Below are positions 1-11,053 of a DNA stretch of 64,000 nt, in pieces. Source of the stretch: Hawksworthiomyces lignivorus (taxonomy: Eukaryota > Ascomycota > Sordariomycetes > Ophiostomatales > Ophiostomataceae); assembly GCA_002917075.1 (NCBI GenBank), contig NTMA01000023.1, positions 186,001 to 250,000 of the forward strand. Direction: 5' to 3'. How positions within the stretch are numbered: the first letter of the stretch is position 1; the number at the start of each line of letters is the position of its first letter. Made by a program: the position numbers and the translations under genes. The notes beneath the pieces were generated by a model. The model made no database searches, was not told the DNA's origin, and saw only the letters and a list, made by a program, of their open reading frames with translations.

Positions 1-252
1 CGGCGGCGGCGGGAAGTCGCCCAGCTCGTACTGCTGCATCGCCTTGCTGATCTCCTGCCGCCGGCAGTCCCACTGCGCCTTGGTCGCCACCTTGCTGCCG
101 TCCGCCGCCGTGAACGGGTCAGGCAGCTTCGCGTTGGACACCGCCGCGATGCTCGCCGGCACCGTGCACGCCTGCCCGATGCCAAAGATGTCCTGCGCCG
201 GTAGCGCCAGCGCCGTTCCTGCGAGCAGGAGCGCGGAGACGAGATGCACCAT
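1..252 (-). CDS. CE15 4-O-methyl-glucuronoyl methylesterase, N-terminal part (cut by window edge)
   Basis: Eighty-four codons are visible, open from the ATG at 252 down to base 1; the rest lies outside the window. The protein begins with a signal peptide (MVHLVSALLLAGTALA) and then directly the N-terminal part of the CE15 fold: a first Cys near residue 29, the motif KLPDPFTAADG, then TKAQWDCRRQEIS and QQYELGDFPP. This order is characteristic of fungal glucuronoyl esterases (Cip2 type), which cleave the ester between lignin alcohols and 4-O-methylglucuronic acid of xylan outside the cell. The Ser-His-Glu/Asp catalytic residues are not in view. No cellulose-binding module precedes the domain. 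A run of 14 T (252-265) lies against the start codon, giving an A-rich leader on the coding strand. It is divergent from the AA9 gene at 3071. Confidence 0.88.
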   Translation of the reverse strand, partial: MVHLVSALLLAGTALALPAQDIFGIGQACTVPASIAAVSNAKLPDPFTAADGSKVATKAQWDCRRQEISKAMQQYELGDFPPPP

Positions 253-3070
253 TTTTTTTTTTTTTGTAGATGAGGTGATTAGGAGGCCGTCGAAAGACGT
301 TTAGAGCAAAAAAGTAAAGAGTCTGTCCGCGGCTTAAAGAGAGAAAGTCCACAAAAAGTGCAGAAACCCAGCGAGGCACGTTAAGGAGAAAAAGAAAGAA
401 AAGATCGAAAAGGGGGCTTCTCCATCCCGCGTAATGGACCGGTGGAGAGAGACAAGCACCCTATATATTCTCCTCCCAATTTAAGATCACTATTGAAAAG
501 CAACATATTGTTACGGAAGCAGAGACGAGTCAAAAAAGGAAGATAGAAGACGCACTCACGCCCAGGCGCCAGGAACGGGACGATAACCTGATACCCCTCT
601 GTATGGGGCAAAACGGGGAGGAGGGATATGGGAATATTGAGATAATTGAGACTATTGAGGGTTATTCTTCGGCTGATGGGATCTTTGTATGTCCCGGATG
701 AAGTCAAAATTGGGCCCAGGACGACCATATGACGACAGGTCTGACATTTACAAAGGGGAACTTTCAAGGCTTTCCTTTCGCCAGAGGTACAACGCGTCTA
801 CCATCCCAGTCTATGGCTGGCATTGGAGGGCCTCGTGCTATGCAGATACTCTGTGTGCTATGCGGTGCCTGGCTATCCGCTTTATTGTGTTTATATCAAT
901 GTTATGATTTGGGCTCCCTGTGTCCGTTCCGAGTTGGAACGTTCCCTTTGCGAGTGTCCGGGTTCTCTACACTCCACAACATAATCTCCAGTTGTCTTGG
1001 CTTCTTGCCGACAAGCCGGTGTTCCAAGACTGCTTTTGTTGTTCTTCAATTTCATTGTCGTCATGGCTTTTTTTGGTAGCTCTGCAATGGGGGGATTAGA
1101 ACCGAGAAGCGAAGGGAATTATAGCAGCACCTTTGCACAGATGGTGAATGGGGTTGAATGTATGTCGGTGAGGCGGCTCATTGGCCGATGATGGATGGTA
1201 ACTGGTGGATTAAACAGACCCCCTTTTTCTGTGAAAGCAAGACTGTCACTTGCGTTTGTCCGATTTCCACCTTGGCACTTTAGCCCAGGCTCCGCAAAAT
1301 GAGGGTGAAAGGAACAACGACTTGACTCTGTACTGGTCGACAACTAGTGGCAGACTGGATCTTCTTTGCTCCTACTCGTGGCCGTGCAGCGAGAGAGTCC
1401 CAACTTGAAAACGGCAGGCTTCGATATTGACGGCAATATGGATATTTGCTCTCCGCATGAGGAGACTATGGGGACTGTGGAATATTCCATAGAAGAACAG
1501 ATGGTTAAGGGACCAACCAGGAAGAGTAACGACGGTTGGCGGCTATTCATCTTCTCTACCCAGATCCGCTGCGGAGGTGCCATCCGATTGGGAGAGATTG
1601 GCACTGCTCTGCTGAGCACTGCCGAAAAGAGGAAACGCGGCCAAGCAGGGGCCGCTTTGGAGAAAGGAGAGATAAAAAGCAAACAATACTAGAGGAACAA
1701 GCAATTGACAAAGGAATTGTATTCGCTGTAACGAAATATTGATGCTGTTGTGGATTGACTCGTGAGATGTATTCTGACATAACGAAAGCGCAGGATATAC
1801 GTTAAGCTTGTAAGGGCCTCGGATGGATTGGCCTGATTCTGAGCGACAATTCGCATATATTCACTATTCAATTTTGATAATTCATTAGGTTTGAGAGAGC
1901 AAAAGAAAATGCCAAGTGACAATAAGTCCTCTTCTCAAAGCTCAATGGCCGGCAAAATTCGACCTTCTGACAAGGAGAGCGTTATGTTTCAAAGCAGAAT
2001 ACCTTGTCTTGGTCACCCAAATCAAATCATTTCCTTGTTAAGAACTAAATAAATAAAGACAAGCCCCTGGGTAGCTTTGTCTAACTTTTTCTTATGAAAT
2101 TCCAGGGATTCGTCTTCTGGTTTTTCACATACACGATCATGATGATTTTGGTCCCGGCAGCCGTTCACCGTAATATTGAGAAAGGGGGCAAAGGGACAAA
2201 GGGATAAAGGGACATAATTGAAAATATCTCCGCGAGCTGCGGCCTATTCTCATCATATTTCTTCTATGCTTTGTAGTCTTCTAGTTTTTCTCCGTTATGA
2301 GTGCCGCAGACCCGTTTTGGGTGCAGAACTAGAGAGGGACAAAGGGCTCCATGAAAAAAGGGAATTGCATTATATGTATATTTATGTGCATCTATATTTT
2401 CATTTGTTATATATGCTCTCATGGGGTATTTAATCTATTCTCCAATTTGACCCCATCTTCGCTCCACGTCTGATTTATATGCCATTGGTCTATGCTAATA
2501 CAGCATGGACCGCTTTGCTTTGCAGCCTTCTATGCGGAAAGTTGCCCATGCGAAAGTCATGCCAACCTCCCTAAGTTGGAGCCATTTGTCTGCAAGTGTT
2601 AACGACTCGGGGCCTCCAAGTCTTCTCTAACTGTACATCAATTTTGCAGCATCTGTTCTAGTTTGTGCTATCGTACTACTTAGTCTCGCTTTTGTCTCCT
2701 TAGGACCTGTTAATACTTTATGAACTAGCACATGTGGTGACAATATTATTTCATCAAGATAGATGGGCTTAAAGACAGCCTCTCTTTACTGCTAACCACT
2801 ACCCACCAAAACAAAAAGAGCAAGTCTTCTGCAGATTCTTTCTTGCCAAGAAATGTGACAAGACTGGGGAAGGACAGCTGCCTGTGAATTGAGTCGGCTG
2901 TTGAGGACGGAAGAACCGGCAGGGACTGCACATCCGCACCCATACAGCTTCTCCCTTTCCGCTCGGCGTAAAGCCAAGACCTTTCTCTTGCGCTCCTTTC
3001 CCTGGCTTTCTCTTTCTTTGGTTTTCTTTTCTCCCGCATCCACATTTTGACCTCCGAACATCGAGTGGCC
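253..3070. other. Intergenic region between divergent CE15 and AA9 genes
   Basis: This 2.8 kb contains only short ORFs without recognisable domains or codon bias. It must contain both promoters. The hexamer GGCAAA (a variant of the XlnR/Xyr1-type GGCWWW core) occurs at 607-612, 1951-1956 and 2187-2192, and one CTGGGG (fits the CreA consensus SYGGRG) lies near 2874. These are too short to be significant alone. A purine-rich AAAGGGA-type short repeat lies at about 2180-2213. Confidence 0.5.
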
Positions 3071-4159
3071 ATGACTATCCTCCTCTTGGCTCTCGTGGCT
3101 ATCTTGGTCGCGCCGGTCATGGCCCATGGTGGCCTGGCCAACTACACTGTCGGCGATCCGCCCAAGTGGTACCGGGGGTGCGTGTAGAAGCTGCTTCCTC
3201 AGATAGCACACACTCTTTTCATATCTTGTTATCTCTTGAATTTAATGTCATGTGCTGAAATTTTTTTGGTTTGTTCTCATAGGTATGACCCGGACGAGGC
3301 CGCCTCTGAGCAGGACGGCCAGCCCTGGATGGTCCAGCGCAAATGGGCTTCTATTGACCCCATATTCAGCGTCAACGACAAGTACCTGGCCTGCAACAAG
3401 CCGGGGACGCCCGGCCCCGCATATATTCCCATTCAAGCGGGCGAGAATCTGACCGCCGTCTACTGGTACTGGCTGCACCCCGTGGGGCCGATGACGGCCT
3501 GGCTAGCGGCGTGCCCTGACGCATCCAAGGGCGGCTGCGAGAACGTCGACGTCAACGCACTGGAATTCTTCAAGATCTGGGAGGCAGGGCTGATCCCGGA
3601 CACGGGAAATCTCGCCGAGGGCATCTGGTACCAGAAGCAGTTCCAGAACTGGGACGGCTCTCCTGACCTGTGGCCGGTCACCATTCCAGCTACGCTGCGA
3701 CCCGGACTCTACGTTGTGCGCCACGAGATCCTCAGCATCCACATCGAGGATAAGCCACAGTTCTATCCGGAGTGTGCACATCTGAACATTACAGGGAACG
3801 GCACGGCGCTGCCGCCAACATCGTTTCTCAAAAAGTTCCCCGGCGCGTACGATGAGAACGACCCGTCCATCAAGATCGATGTCTACTCAGATGCAATGCG
3901 CAAGACTTACGTACGTTGAGAATCCTTCCACGCTGGATAGCCTTCAAAGAGTATTTGATTTTTTTTTTTTTTTGGGTACATGTTAACTCGCTGTGATAGA
4001 ATTACACGATCCCTGGCGGACCTGTATGGGATGGGTAAGTTTTGTATTCTCTGCTGACGAGCATTTGTTGTTCTTCAATGCCTTTTTCTCTAGTGGCCAC
4101 CTAGCTAACGAACACAACAATGTAGTCTGCCAGTCGATAAATACTGCCTAGGATGTTGA
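3071..4159 (+). CDS. AA9 lytic polysaccharide monooxygenase
   Basis: Four exons: 3071-3177, 3283-3910, 4000-4034, 4126-4159, giving 267 aa. A secreted copper enzyme that oxidatively cleaves cellulose or related glucans. An 18-residue signal peptide ends ...APVMA so that the mature protein starts with His19 (HGGLANYTVG), the N-terminal residue of the AA9 copper histidine brace. The second brace His is His101 in WLHPVGP, and the axial Tyr is Tyr197 in KPQFYPEC, with the usual RHEIL motif before it. The protein ends YTIPGGPVW, typical of AA9, with no CBM1. The family sequence HxGP...YLA reads HPVGPMTAWLA here, a mild deviation. The last acceptor is uncertain: an AG at about 4091-4092 would give a different short C-terminus. 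Divergent from the CE15 gene. Confidence 0.93.
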
Positions 4160-4252
4160 AGAAGTGGCTTTGAAAAAGCAACTAGCTTTGTACATTAGGA
4201 AAATCAAATCAATGTGATGAAATTGCTCTGTATACGTCCAGTCGGTTCTCAT

Positions 4253-7200
4253 TCAATCGTCCACCTCTCCAATAAGCCGAGCAAAACCACCGTCCGGGTG
4301 TTGTAGCAGCTCGGCGTAGGACCCACTCGCCGTCACCGCCCCGTCATCCAGCACCGCCAGTCGATCACATAGCTGCATCATGGCCTTGGAGTGGGTGGCT
4401 ACCACAATGGACAGGGGCGGGCCTCCAGCTGCCGCACGATCAGCCAGCTGCCGCAGAGATTGCCGGACGGCCTCGGCCGACGCTGCGTCTAGCGCACTGG
4501 TTGGCTCATCTAGCACTAGGAGCTGAGGTTGCCGCAGCAGCGCGCGGGCGATGCACAACCGCTGCGCCTGGCCACCGGAGAGTGAGGGTAGCGAGGAGGA
4601 AATAGGAGTCGTAGTGTTAGAAGAATTGGTTACAGATCCGCCCGATTCAGTGTCGTTTTCGCCAATATCTCCAACAGGGGTATCGTATCCCTGCGGCAGA
4701 GATGCCACAAAGTCGCTGATGCCTGCAGCCTGCGTAGCTTCGAAGACGCACGCTAGCTGCCGCAATGGCGAGGCCTCATCTAGGCCATAAGTGATGTTGT
4801 TGATGATGGTTGTCGGAAATAGGTATGGCTGCTGCGGAACGTAGGCTATGCGGGCGCGCAGAGATGTGGTATCGAGCTGATCAGCGGAGATGCCTGCGAA
4901 TGCTAGGCCGCTCTTAGCAGGGTTGCCGTCTATTTCGTCTTGGTCTTGGTACAGCCGTAGAAGCAGCGACAGAAGCGTACTCTTGCCGCTGCCCGACGCG
5001 CCTACGAGACCGACAAACTCGTTTTCACGGATCTCCAAGTTCACACTGCGCAGAATCATAGGCCGCACCGCTAGGGGCAAAGGCACTTGCTCTTGTTCTT
5101 GTTGTTTTCTATTCTGTGGTTCACTCGCCGTCGGATACCGGAAGGCCAGCTGGCTCATGCAGATTGGGAACAACGTCGCGGGCCGCAGCTTGGGCTGATC
5201 CGCCGGCGGATGCTCGTGGCCGGCGTGTAGGGGCAGCTGGGCGTACGCTAGTATCTGCACGGCAGCAGTCTTGGAGGCCGCAATCTGCGGCATGTTGGCT
5301 AGGAGAGAAGCGGCAGTGCCGATACTGAACAGCAGCAGGTTGACAACCTGGAGGAGCGTGCCGGCAGAAGCAGCCGTCGAGAGCAGCGTGGCGCCGTAGT
5401 AAAAGACCAGCGCCGTCAGCCAGTCTGAGAGCGCCTGGTTGAGGCCATAGAGGGCGCCCGTGCGCCACGCGCGCTGTAGCCCCGTGCAGTACGCCGCATC
5501 TGCGGCGCGAGCCAGCCGGCCGTCGGCAAAATACGCCTCCAGGGTCAGGGCGCGCACGACGCGGATGTTGGGGAACACCTCGGCGAACACGGCGCTGGCG
5601 GCCTCGGCTGCGCAATTGGACCGGGCTTCCCAGGTCTCGCTGACACGGCTAGCCAACTGCGTGGCGGCAGCAACCGCCAGGGGCCCACTGGCAAGCGCCA
5701 CAAGCGTGAGGCGCCACGAGACGGCAAGCGCCCACACGACCGATGTGGCCACCATGCCGGCAGCCATGATCAGGAGGGGTACGAACGAGCTGATGAGCTT
5801 GTGCATCTCCTCGCCACCGCGATCAAGGCACTCGACGACGGCGGCAGGTGACGGAGGCGGGTGGATGGTGCTGGTGCTGGTACTGGCACTCATGCGAGGA
5901 TCTTCCGTAAGATGCTTGACTGTCTCGCCTGGAGCGGACCACCATGATTTGGGTTGACGAAGCAAGCGCTTCAGTGCTTCGACCCGCTGCGCGTCGACCC
6001 ATGCCAGGCCGACACGGTCGGCTAGGTAAAACGTGGTGAAGACAGCGGCCCCATCAAGAACGGACAGGCCTACCAGGATTAAGGCCCACGGCCGACCAGT
6101 GGTCTCTTTGTTCGTTCCCGGCGGTGCCCAAAATGCTTGCAGCATGCGCGCAAATACGAATGAGAAAGCGGGATTGCTGGCAGCGACAACGAGGCAGGCG
6201 ACAACACCAAAGATCAAGTCCATGCGGCTGGATCCGCGAAGCGATGGCCAGACAGTTCCAAGGATCATTCGCAAAGATGGCGTGGTTGTAGTCGACCCAT
6301 CAATGCTTCGCTTTTTCTTGCGGTTCCAAAGTGCCCTATCCGTATGCTGCTCTTCAAGGTCAGATCTTGATTTCGTATTTGACCGCGCTGTCCTCGCTGC
6401 TCTCCATGTCCGGCCGGTCTCTATTTCGTCATATCGTTTTGTCCGAATTTGCTGGCCGCTCTCGCAAATGAGATCCAAGCTTGTCCTGACGTTGGCCGAT
6501 TCACCTTGAGGTGGCGCCGGGAAAGATTTAGAAGCTGAGCTCAACTTGTTGTCTCCGATGGAGGTATTACTGTTACTGTTAAAGTCGAACCCAATACCGA
6601 TCTTGGCGACGGGAGTCAGATTGTCTGTGAGATTGTATCCATTCAGGCTAGCCGCCTGCAAGAGCGACTGCATCGCGCCGCCGTTTTCATTGTGGGCCAG
6701 CTGGTCCATGACGCCTTGCTGCACGAGGCGGCCCTGGTCTAGCACATACACGTAGTCGTCTGGAGCAATTTGGGCAATGTCGTGTGTGATCACGATCGTT
6801 GTCTTGCCACGCCTCCAGGTCCGCACGGCTTCTAGCACCATCATGGCTGCGCGGGGCTCCAGGCCGCTCGTGGTCTCGTCCAACACCAGCACAGCCGGGT
6901 TGCGGATCTTGGCACGGGCCAGAGCCAGCCTCTGGCACTGCCCACCGCTCAGGGCGATGCCGCCAGGACCAATGATTGTATCGAGCCCCTGTGGCAGGCC
7001 GGTGACAGTCGACTGGAGAAGGGCCGTCTCACAGGCTGCCTTGATGTCAGCTTGAGCCACCTTGTCGGGGTCCGTACTGCCGAGGGCCACGTTCCAGCCA
7101 AAGGTGCCACTGAACACAGTACTAGCCTGCTGGATCAGAGAGACATTCTCGCGGAGCCAGCGCAGGTCCAGCATGTCAGCGGGGGTGTCATCAACAACGA

Positions 7201-8677
7201 TACGACCGGACGTGGGCTGGTAAAACTGAACCAGTAGGTCGGCGATGGTGCTTTTACCAGACCCGCTGCGGCCAACAACAAAAGACACTTGGTCGGCACG
7301 GAACAGCATTGTGCAGTCTTGAAGGACTGATTTGGCTGGATTAGATGGATATGCGAAACTGACCTGCACACAAACCCAATGTGAGTAGACTGTTTACAAA
7401 TATTGAGAGCCTTTTGCACACGTACATTATCAAGGAGAATATCTCTGGGCGGTGACGAGGGCTTTAGTTTTGACTTGGAATTTTTTGACAGCCTCTGCTC
7501 CTCCGGCTCAATCATACCTTCAAGCACCTTGCCAGCAAGTATGCCTTTAAGCAGCGTCGTCCACTGCGGACCCAGGGCCTCGACTGACTGAAAGGCAAGT
7601 AGCACGGCATAGAAGGCCGTCAGCACGTTTCCGGCAGACGTCCGGCCGTGATCCTCAAGCGTTACGCCAAACCAGAAGCCGACGACAAATACGTTGATCA
7701 TCCAGAACTTGGCGAAACCCATCTGAGCAGACGTGGACAGGGTGTGCCGGACACAAGACCGGGCGGCACCACGAATACTGCGCATATATTGCCATAGCTC
7801 AGCATCGTGACCACTGTACACTTTGACTAGGTCCAGGGCCGCTAGTGCAGAGGCTGCCTGTTGAGAGGCTTTGTTGAGTTGGAGGCGCCGCTCCTCGGCG
7901 GACAATTTGATGCCGCGGCCGAGAAGAAGCACTGCAATAACAATTACAGGTACAGTGGCCAACAGGACGAGGGTCAGCTCCCAAGATTTGATGAAGGCCA
8001 CAATCAAACAAGCAACGCACACGAAAGAATCGCTGACCACACGACCTAGAATCTGAGATGTGGCGGCTTGCAAGTCGCGTATGTGGCTGAGTTTATTAGC
8101 AGACGAGCAAAACTGTATATCTCTTCTAATAGTTAATATTGCAAACGTTTTGTGGAACTCACGTGTACTGCTCTGCCAAGAGGCTGGCGATGCCGCCACG
8201 GCGCGTATCAAACCAGGCCATTTCCTTGGCTAGAAGTGCAGAGAAGAGGCGCAAACATACTTGCCGGGCTCGTACTTCACCATGAACAATCCATAAGCTC
8301 ACCAGCGCAAATGAAAAGATGGCCTTTCCTACGCCAAGAGCAGTTAGGGCGAGGCACCATATGGCAGTCTGCCGGACCGTCTCCGTGTAGGTCAGGTCAC
8401 CACTGCCAAAATCGACAATGCCTTGGAAAACTTCGCCAAGCAGAAGCGCGTAAATGGTCTTGGTTCCCGCAATCACGACCGAAGCTGTCGTGGCCAGCAG
8501 TACAACGATAAGATCATGGCGAGTCCTGGCGACGAAGAGATGACAGAGGCCAACATTTTTATCAGCTGGTTTGGACGTCTCTTCGGGGGACTCGTTATTT
8601 TTGCTATCATCAGTTGGACAGATAGGTTGACTCCCGCTGTTTTGCATCACAGTGGAAGGCGGTGGTGGTAGCCCCAT
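4253..8677 (-). CDS. Full-length ABC-B transporter, Ste6-like (a-factor type pheromone exporter)
   Basis: Three exons on the minus strand: 8677-8163, 8086-7426, 7363-4253, giving 1428 aa with layout TMD1-NBD1-TMD2-NBD2. NBD1 has Walker A GRSGSGKST (residues 423-431), signature LSGGQCQR (about 530) and Walker B VLVLDETTSG. NBD2 has GASGSGKST (about 1165), LSGGQAQR and LLVLDEPTSAL. The NBD1 H-loop region ITHDIAQIAPDDYVYVLDQG resembles the THELSQIESDDYLYLM region I recall from yeast Ste6, which favours a mating-pheromone exporter over a general drug pump; this is an inference. The start is uncertain: the reading frame is open 24 codons upstream of the chosen ATG to 8749 without another ATG, up to a 14-A tract on the plus strand. 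A further ATG at about 8787 lies in another frame and could join through an intron. NBD2 has a Ser/Thr-rich insert just before its signature. Confidence 0.9.
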
Positions 8678-9438
8678 ATCAACAACCTGGGTATCCTCGT
8701 TGAAGTCAAGATTTGAAATGCCAGCTTTTCTGACGGTCGAAGAACCCAAAAAAAAAAAAAATCTGATACGAAATCATCCATACGCATGGCTTTCAATTTG
8801 TCAAATGAAATGATTGCTTTATCGGCATTATGAAGACATGACAGTCTTTGCTTGAGCACGGTGGTTTTCTCTAGATGAAAGCAGGGAGCAAGAACAAAGA
8901 TGAAGTTTCAAAAGAGAAAAACGAAAACAGATCGAAATTTATCACGGCATGCCATCAAAGAGGGTTATGAAAGAGCGTAGGTATTTGGTACTGGACGTGC
9001 ACATTGTAAGTGAGCACGGATGGAGTTGGCGATATCCTCTTTCATTGAGGGTGGTTTGCATTGTTCTGTGATTCTATCAGTCATATCTCAGATGAACAAT
9101 ACTAAGCGCGGCGCTGCACCTCAACGACACCTCACGGAACGACACCTCACGGAAGAGAAATATTCCTGTACTGAAAGAAAAGAATAAAGATGTGGCGACA
9201 TGAAAGAAAAAGAGTACAATTAAATAAAGATAGATATGCACAGAGACCAAGAAAGTGCAGATGTATTAAAATTAAATGAAACGAGAACTCCGGTTGGCAA
9301 ACCTACCGACGGCTTGCCGTTTTGAAATCCAAAATGGGACAGCTCTATGTACGAGAAAAGAGAAAATGCTTTTTTGTTTGTTTCCACCAAGCCGCATGGG
9401 CCTATTCCGTCTTCGTCGAATCGTCATTGCGGTTGTGC
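8678..9438. other. Intergenic region, presumed promoter of the Ste6-like gene
   Basis: It holds the 3' flank of the PBDC1-like gene and the upstream region of the ABC transporter. It contains the 14-base A run ending at 8761 and a perfect tandem duplication of a 15-mer at 9124-9153. No other gene is seen. Confidence 0.5.
9124..9153. repeat. Two tandem copies of a 15-bp unit
   Basis: ACGACACCTCACGGA is present twice without a gap (9124-9138 and 9139-9153), about 450 bp upstream of the Ste6-like start codon. The copies are identical. Confidence 0.85.
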
Positions 9439-10213
9439 CTATTTGCCTCCCTTGGCCTTCTCAGCCTGTGCCTGTTCGTATATCCAGTCGTTCAGGCCGT
9501 TGCGGTTTCTATAACGTCAGTATGTGACTGGTCAAAGTATCGACAAGAGAACTGAATTGCCCATTTCCTATCGCGCCAGGCTTGTGTCTCTTTCCGGAGG
9601 AGAGCTGCTTACCTTGCAATCTCGATTGCATAGAACTGCATCCGTGGGACTGCAAAGCTATTAGTATGATCTCGAAATAGATAAAGGGAGAGATAGCCCA
9701 TGTAAGCGCCTACCAAATATTGTCTCCTTCTGGCCGTACTCCCATTTCGGGTTGGACCGCAGCATGGTGCCGAAGTTGTAGTCGTCGACCTTCTTCTCGT
9801 AAGCCATCATGAAGCTGCGCCACCGCTCCTTGCCCTCCTTGCTCTTCATCTTGTCTTCGTCGATGGTGTCTGCGGGGTCGAGCTCGGGGAAATCCTTCTG
9901 GAGGTGCTCGTAGATATCGTCATCGAGCTTGGTCAGACGCAGGGTCGAACCGCGGACACGCTCGAGGATGGCCCAGTAGGTCTCCATGTGTTGGACGGCT
10001 GGGAGATGTTAATAAAGTTTCTTGGCCGTGGTCTCGTATGGACGTATAATTTTCGTGCACTTACCCTTAACAGCAAACTGCTTCTCGATCTGAAGAGGGC
10101 GTGTTAGTTTCTCCTTGGTGTTTCATCCCATTCGAGGAAATGCTCTTGTGACTTACATCTTCGAGATTGTCTGCGTTGGCAGCGTCGAAGTTGGCAGGGA
10201 CTCTTTGCGTCAT
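9439..10213 (-). CDS. PBDC1 / YPL225W family protein
   Basis: Five exons on the minus strand: 10213-10157, 10089-10065, 9998-9714, 9649-9613, 9508-9439, encoding 157 aa. The core motifs METYWAILERVRGSTLRLT, KSKEGKERWRSFM, AYEKKVDDYNFGTMLR and GLNDWIYEQA are those of the PBDC1 family (yeast YPL225W), reported to act as a chaperone for nascent elongation factor eEF1A in the cytosol. Length fits the family (about 146 aa in yeast), with a Lys/Gly-rich tail (AEKAKGGK). All five donors and acceptors are GT..AG and phases agree, including a 25-nt micro-exon encoding IEKQFAVK. No membrane segment or signal peptide. Expected to be a constitutively expressed single-copy gene. Confidence 0.95.
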
Positions 10214-11053
10214 TTTGTGTTCTAGTATGTAAAAACTAGTATTTCTTTGTACTTCGTATGGATTGTTCTGTATCGAAATTGGGTATCAAGAAAAAAAAAA
10301 AGAAAAAGATGAAAATTGTCGTCACTGAAAGCTACCAGAGCTTTGTGATAGCGGGGTGCATTTTTCTTATTTAAACGAGTTTTGTTAGTCGCGTCTTTCG
10401 CGGGGCAGCCCATTAAAATTTTTTGGCTCGCTCTTTCTCTGCCTGCGAGAAGCTCCAAGAAGCAGCGGGAAAGTGCAGGAACGACCCGAAGAGCAAGCGT
10501 GGCTGTGTGTGTGTGGCGCTGACTGTTTTCCTTCTAATGGCACTAGTCCATAATGGGAGTCCCCTACAAGTCTCGACATATTGTCAGATAATAGCTGCCG
10601 CGACTCATTGGAGATTCGAGGATTCTAGGCCTCGTTTTTACAAGCTACAGAACAAACTACGCCCGTGACAATCTCTGAATTTCAGATGCCTTTTTTTTTC
10701 TTGAAAAAAAAATTAAGAAAAGATAAACGGCTAGGGACAGGATGGAGAACAAAAAAAAGGACAAAATAAAAAACGTACAGCAGCGGGTATTCGCTGGTCG
10801 TCACCGACCCAACTACTAATCCGCCGATTACTGGTTTAACTAGGGGAGAGCGGACGGGATCCCGTGCTTCCCAGTATCTATGGCCGTACGTGGAAGAACT
10901 CACTGATCTAAGGATATATATATGCAGTTTAAAGTGAGCAGTCTCCTTGGTTTTTGCTAAACCTGCAATACAGAGCAATTCCATTACTTGTTACTTGACA
11001 GAAACTTCTTCACTGCTTGCTTCTAGCTGCATGGTAATACCTCTTTATTTTCA
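10214..11053. other. Intergenic region
   Basis: About 840 bp between the PBDC1-like start and the stop of the mannose-6-phosphate isomerase gene. It contains homopolymeric A/T runs at about 10288-10305 and 10690-10718, and no supported gene. Confidence 0.5.

Noticed and set aside
381..767. 128-codon minus-strand ORF near the CE15 gene
   Set aside because: Low-complexity composition, no recognisable domain; likely chance ORF in leader or promoter DNA.
1366..1692. 108-codon plus-strand ORF
   Set aside because: No domain, and it overlaps another ORF on the opposite strand; not supported.
5460..5957. Plus-strand ORF within the ABC transporter
   Set aside because: Antisense shadow of a GC-rich coding region; no domain.
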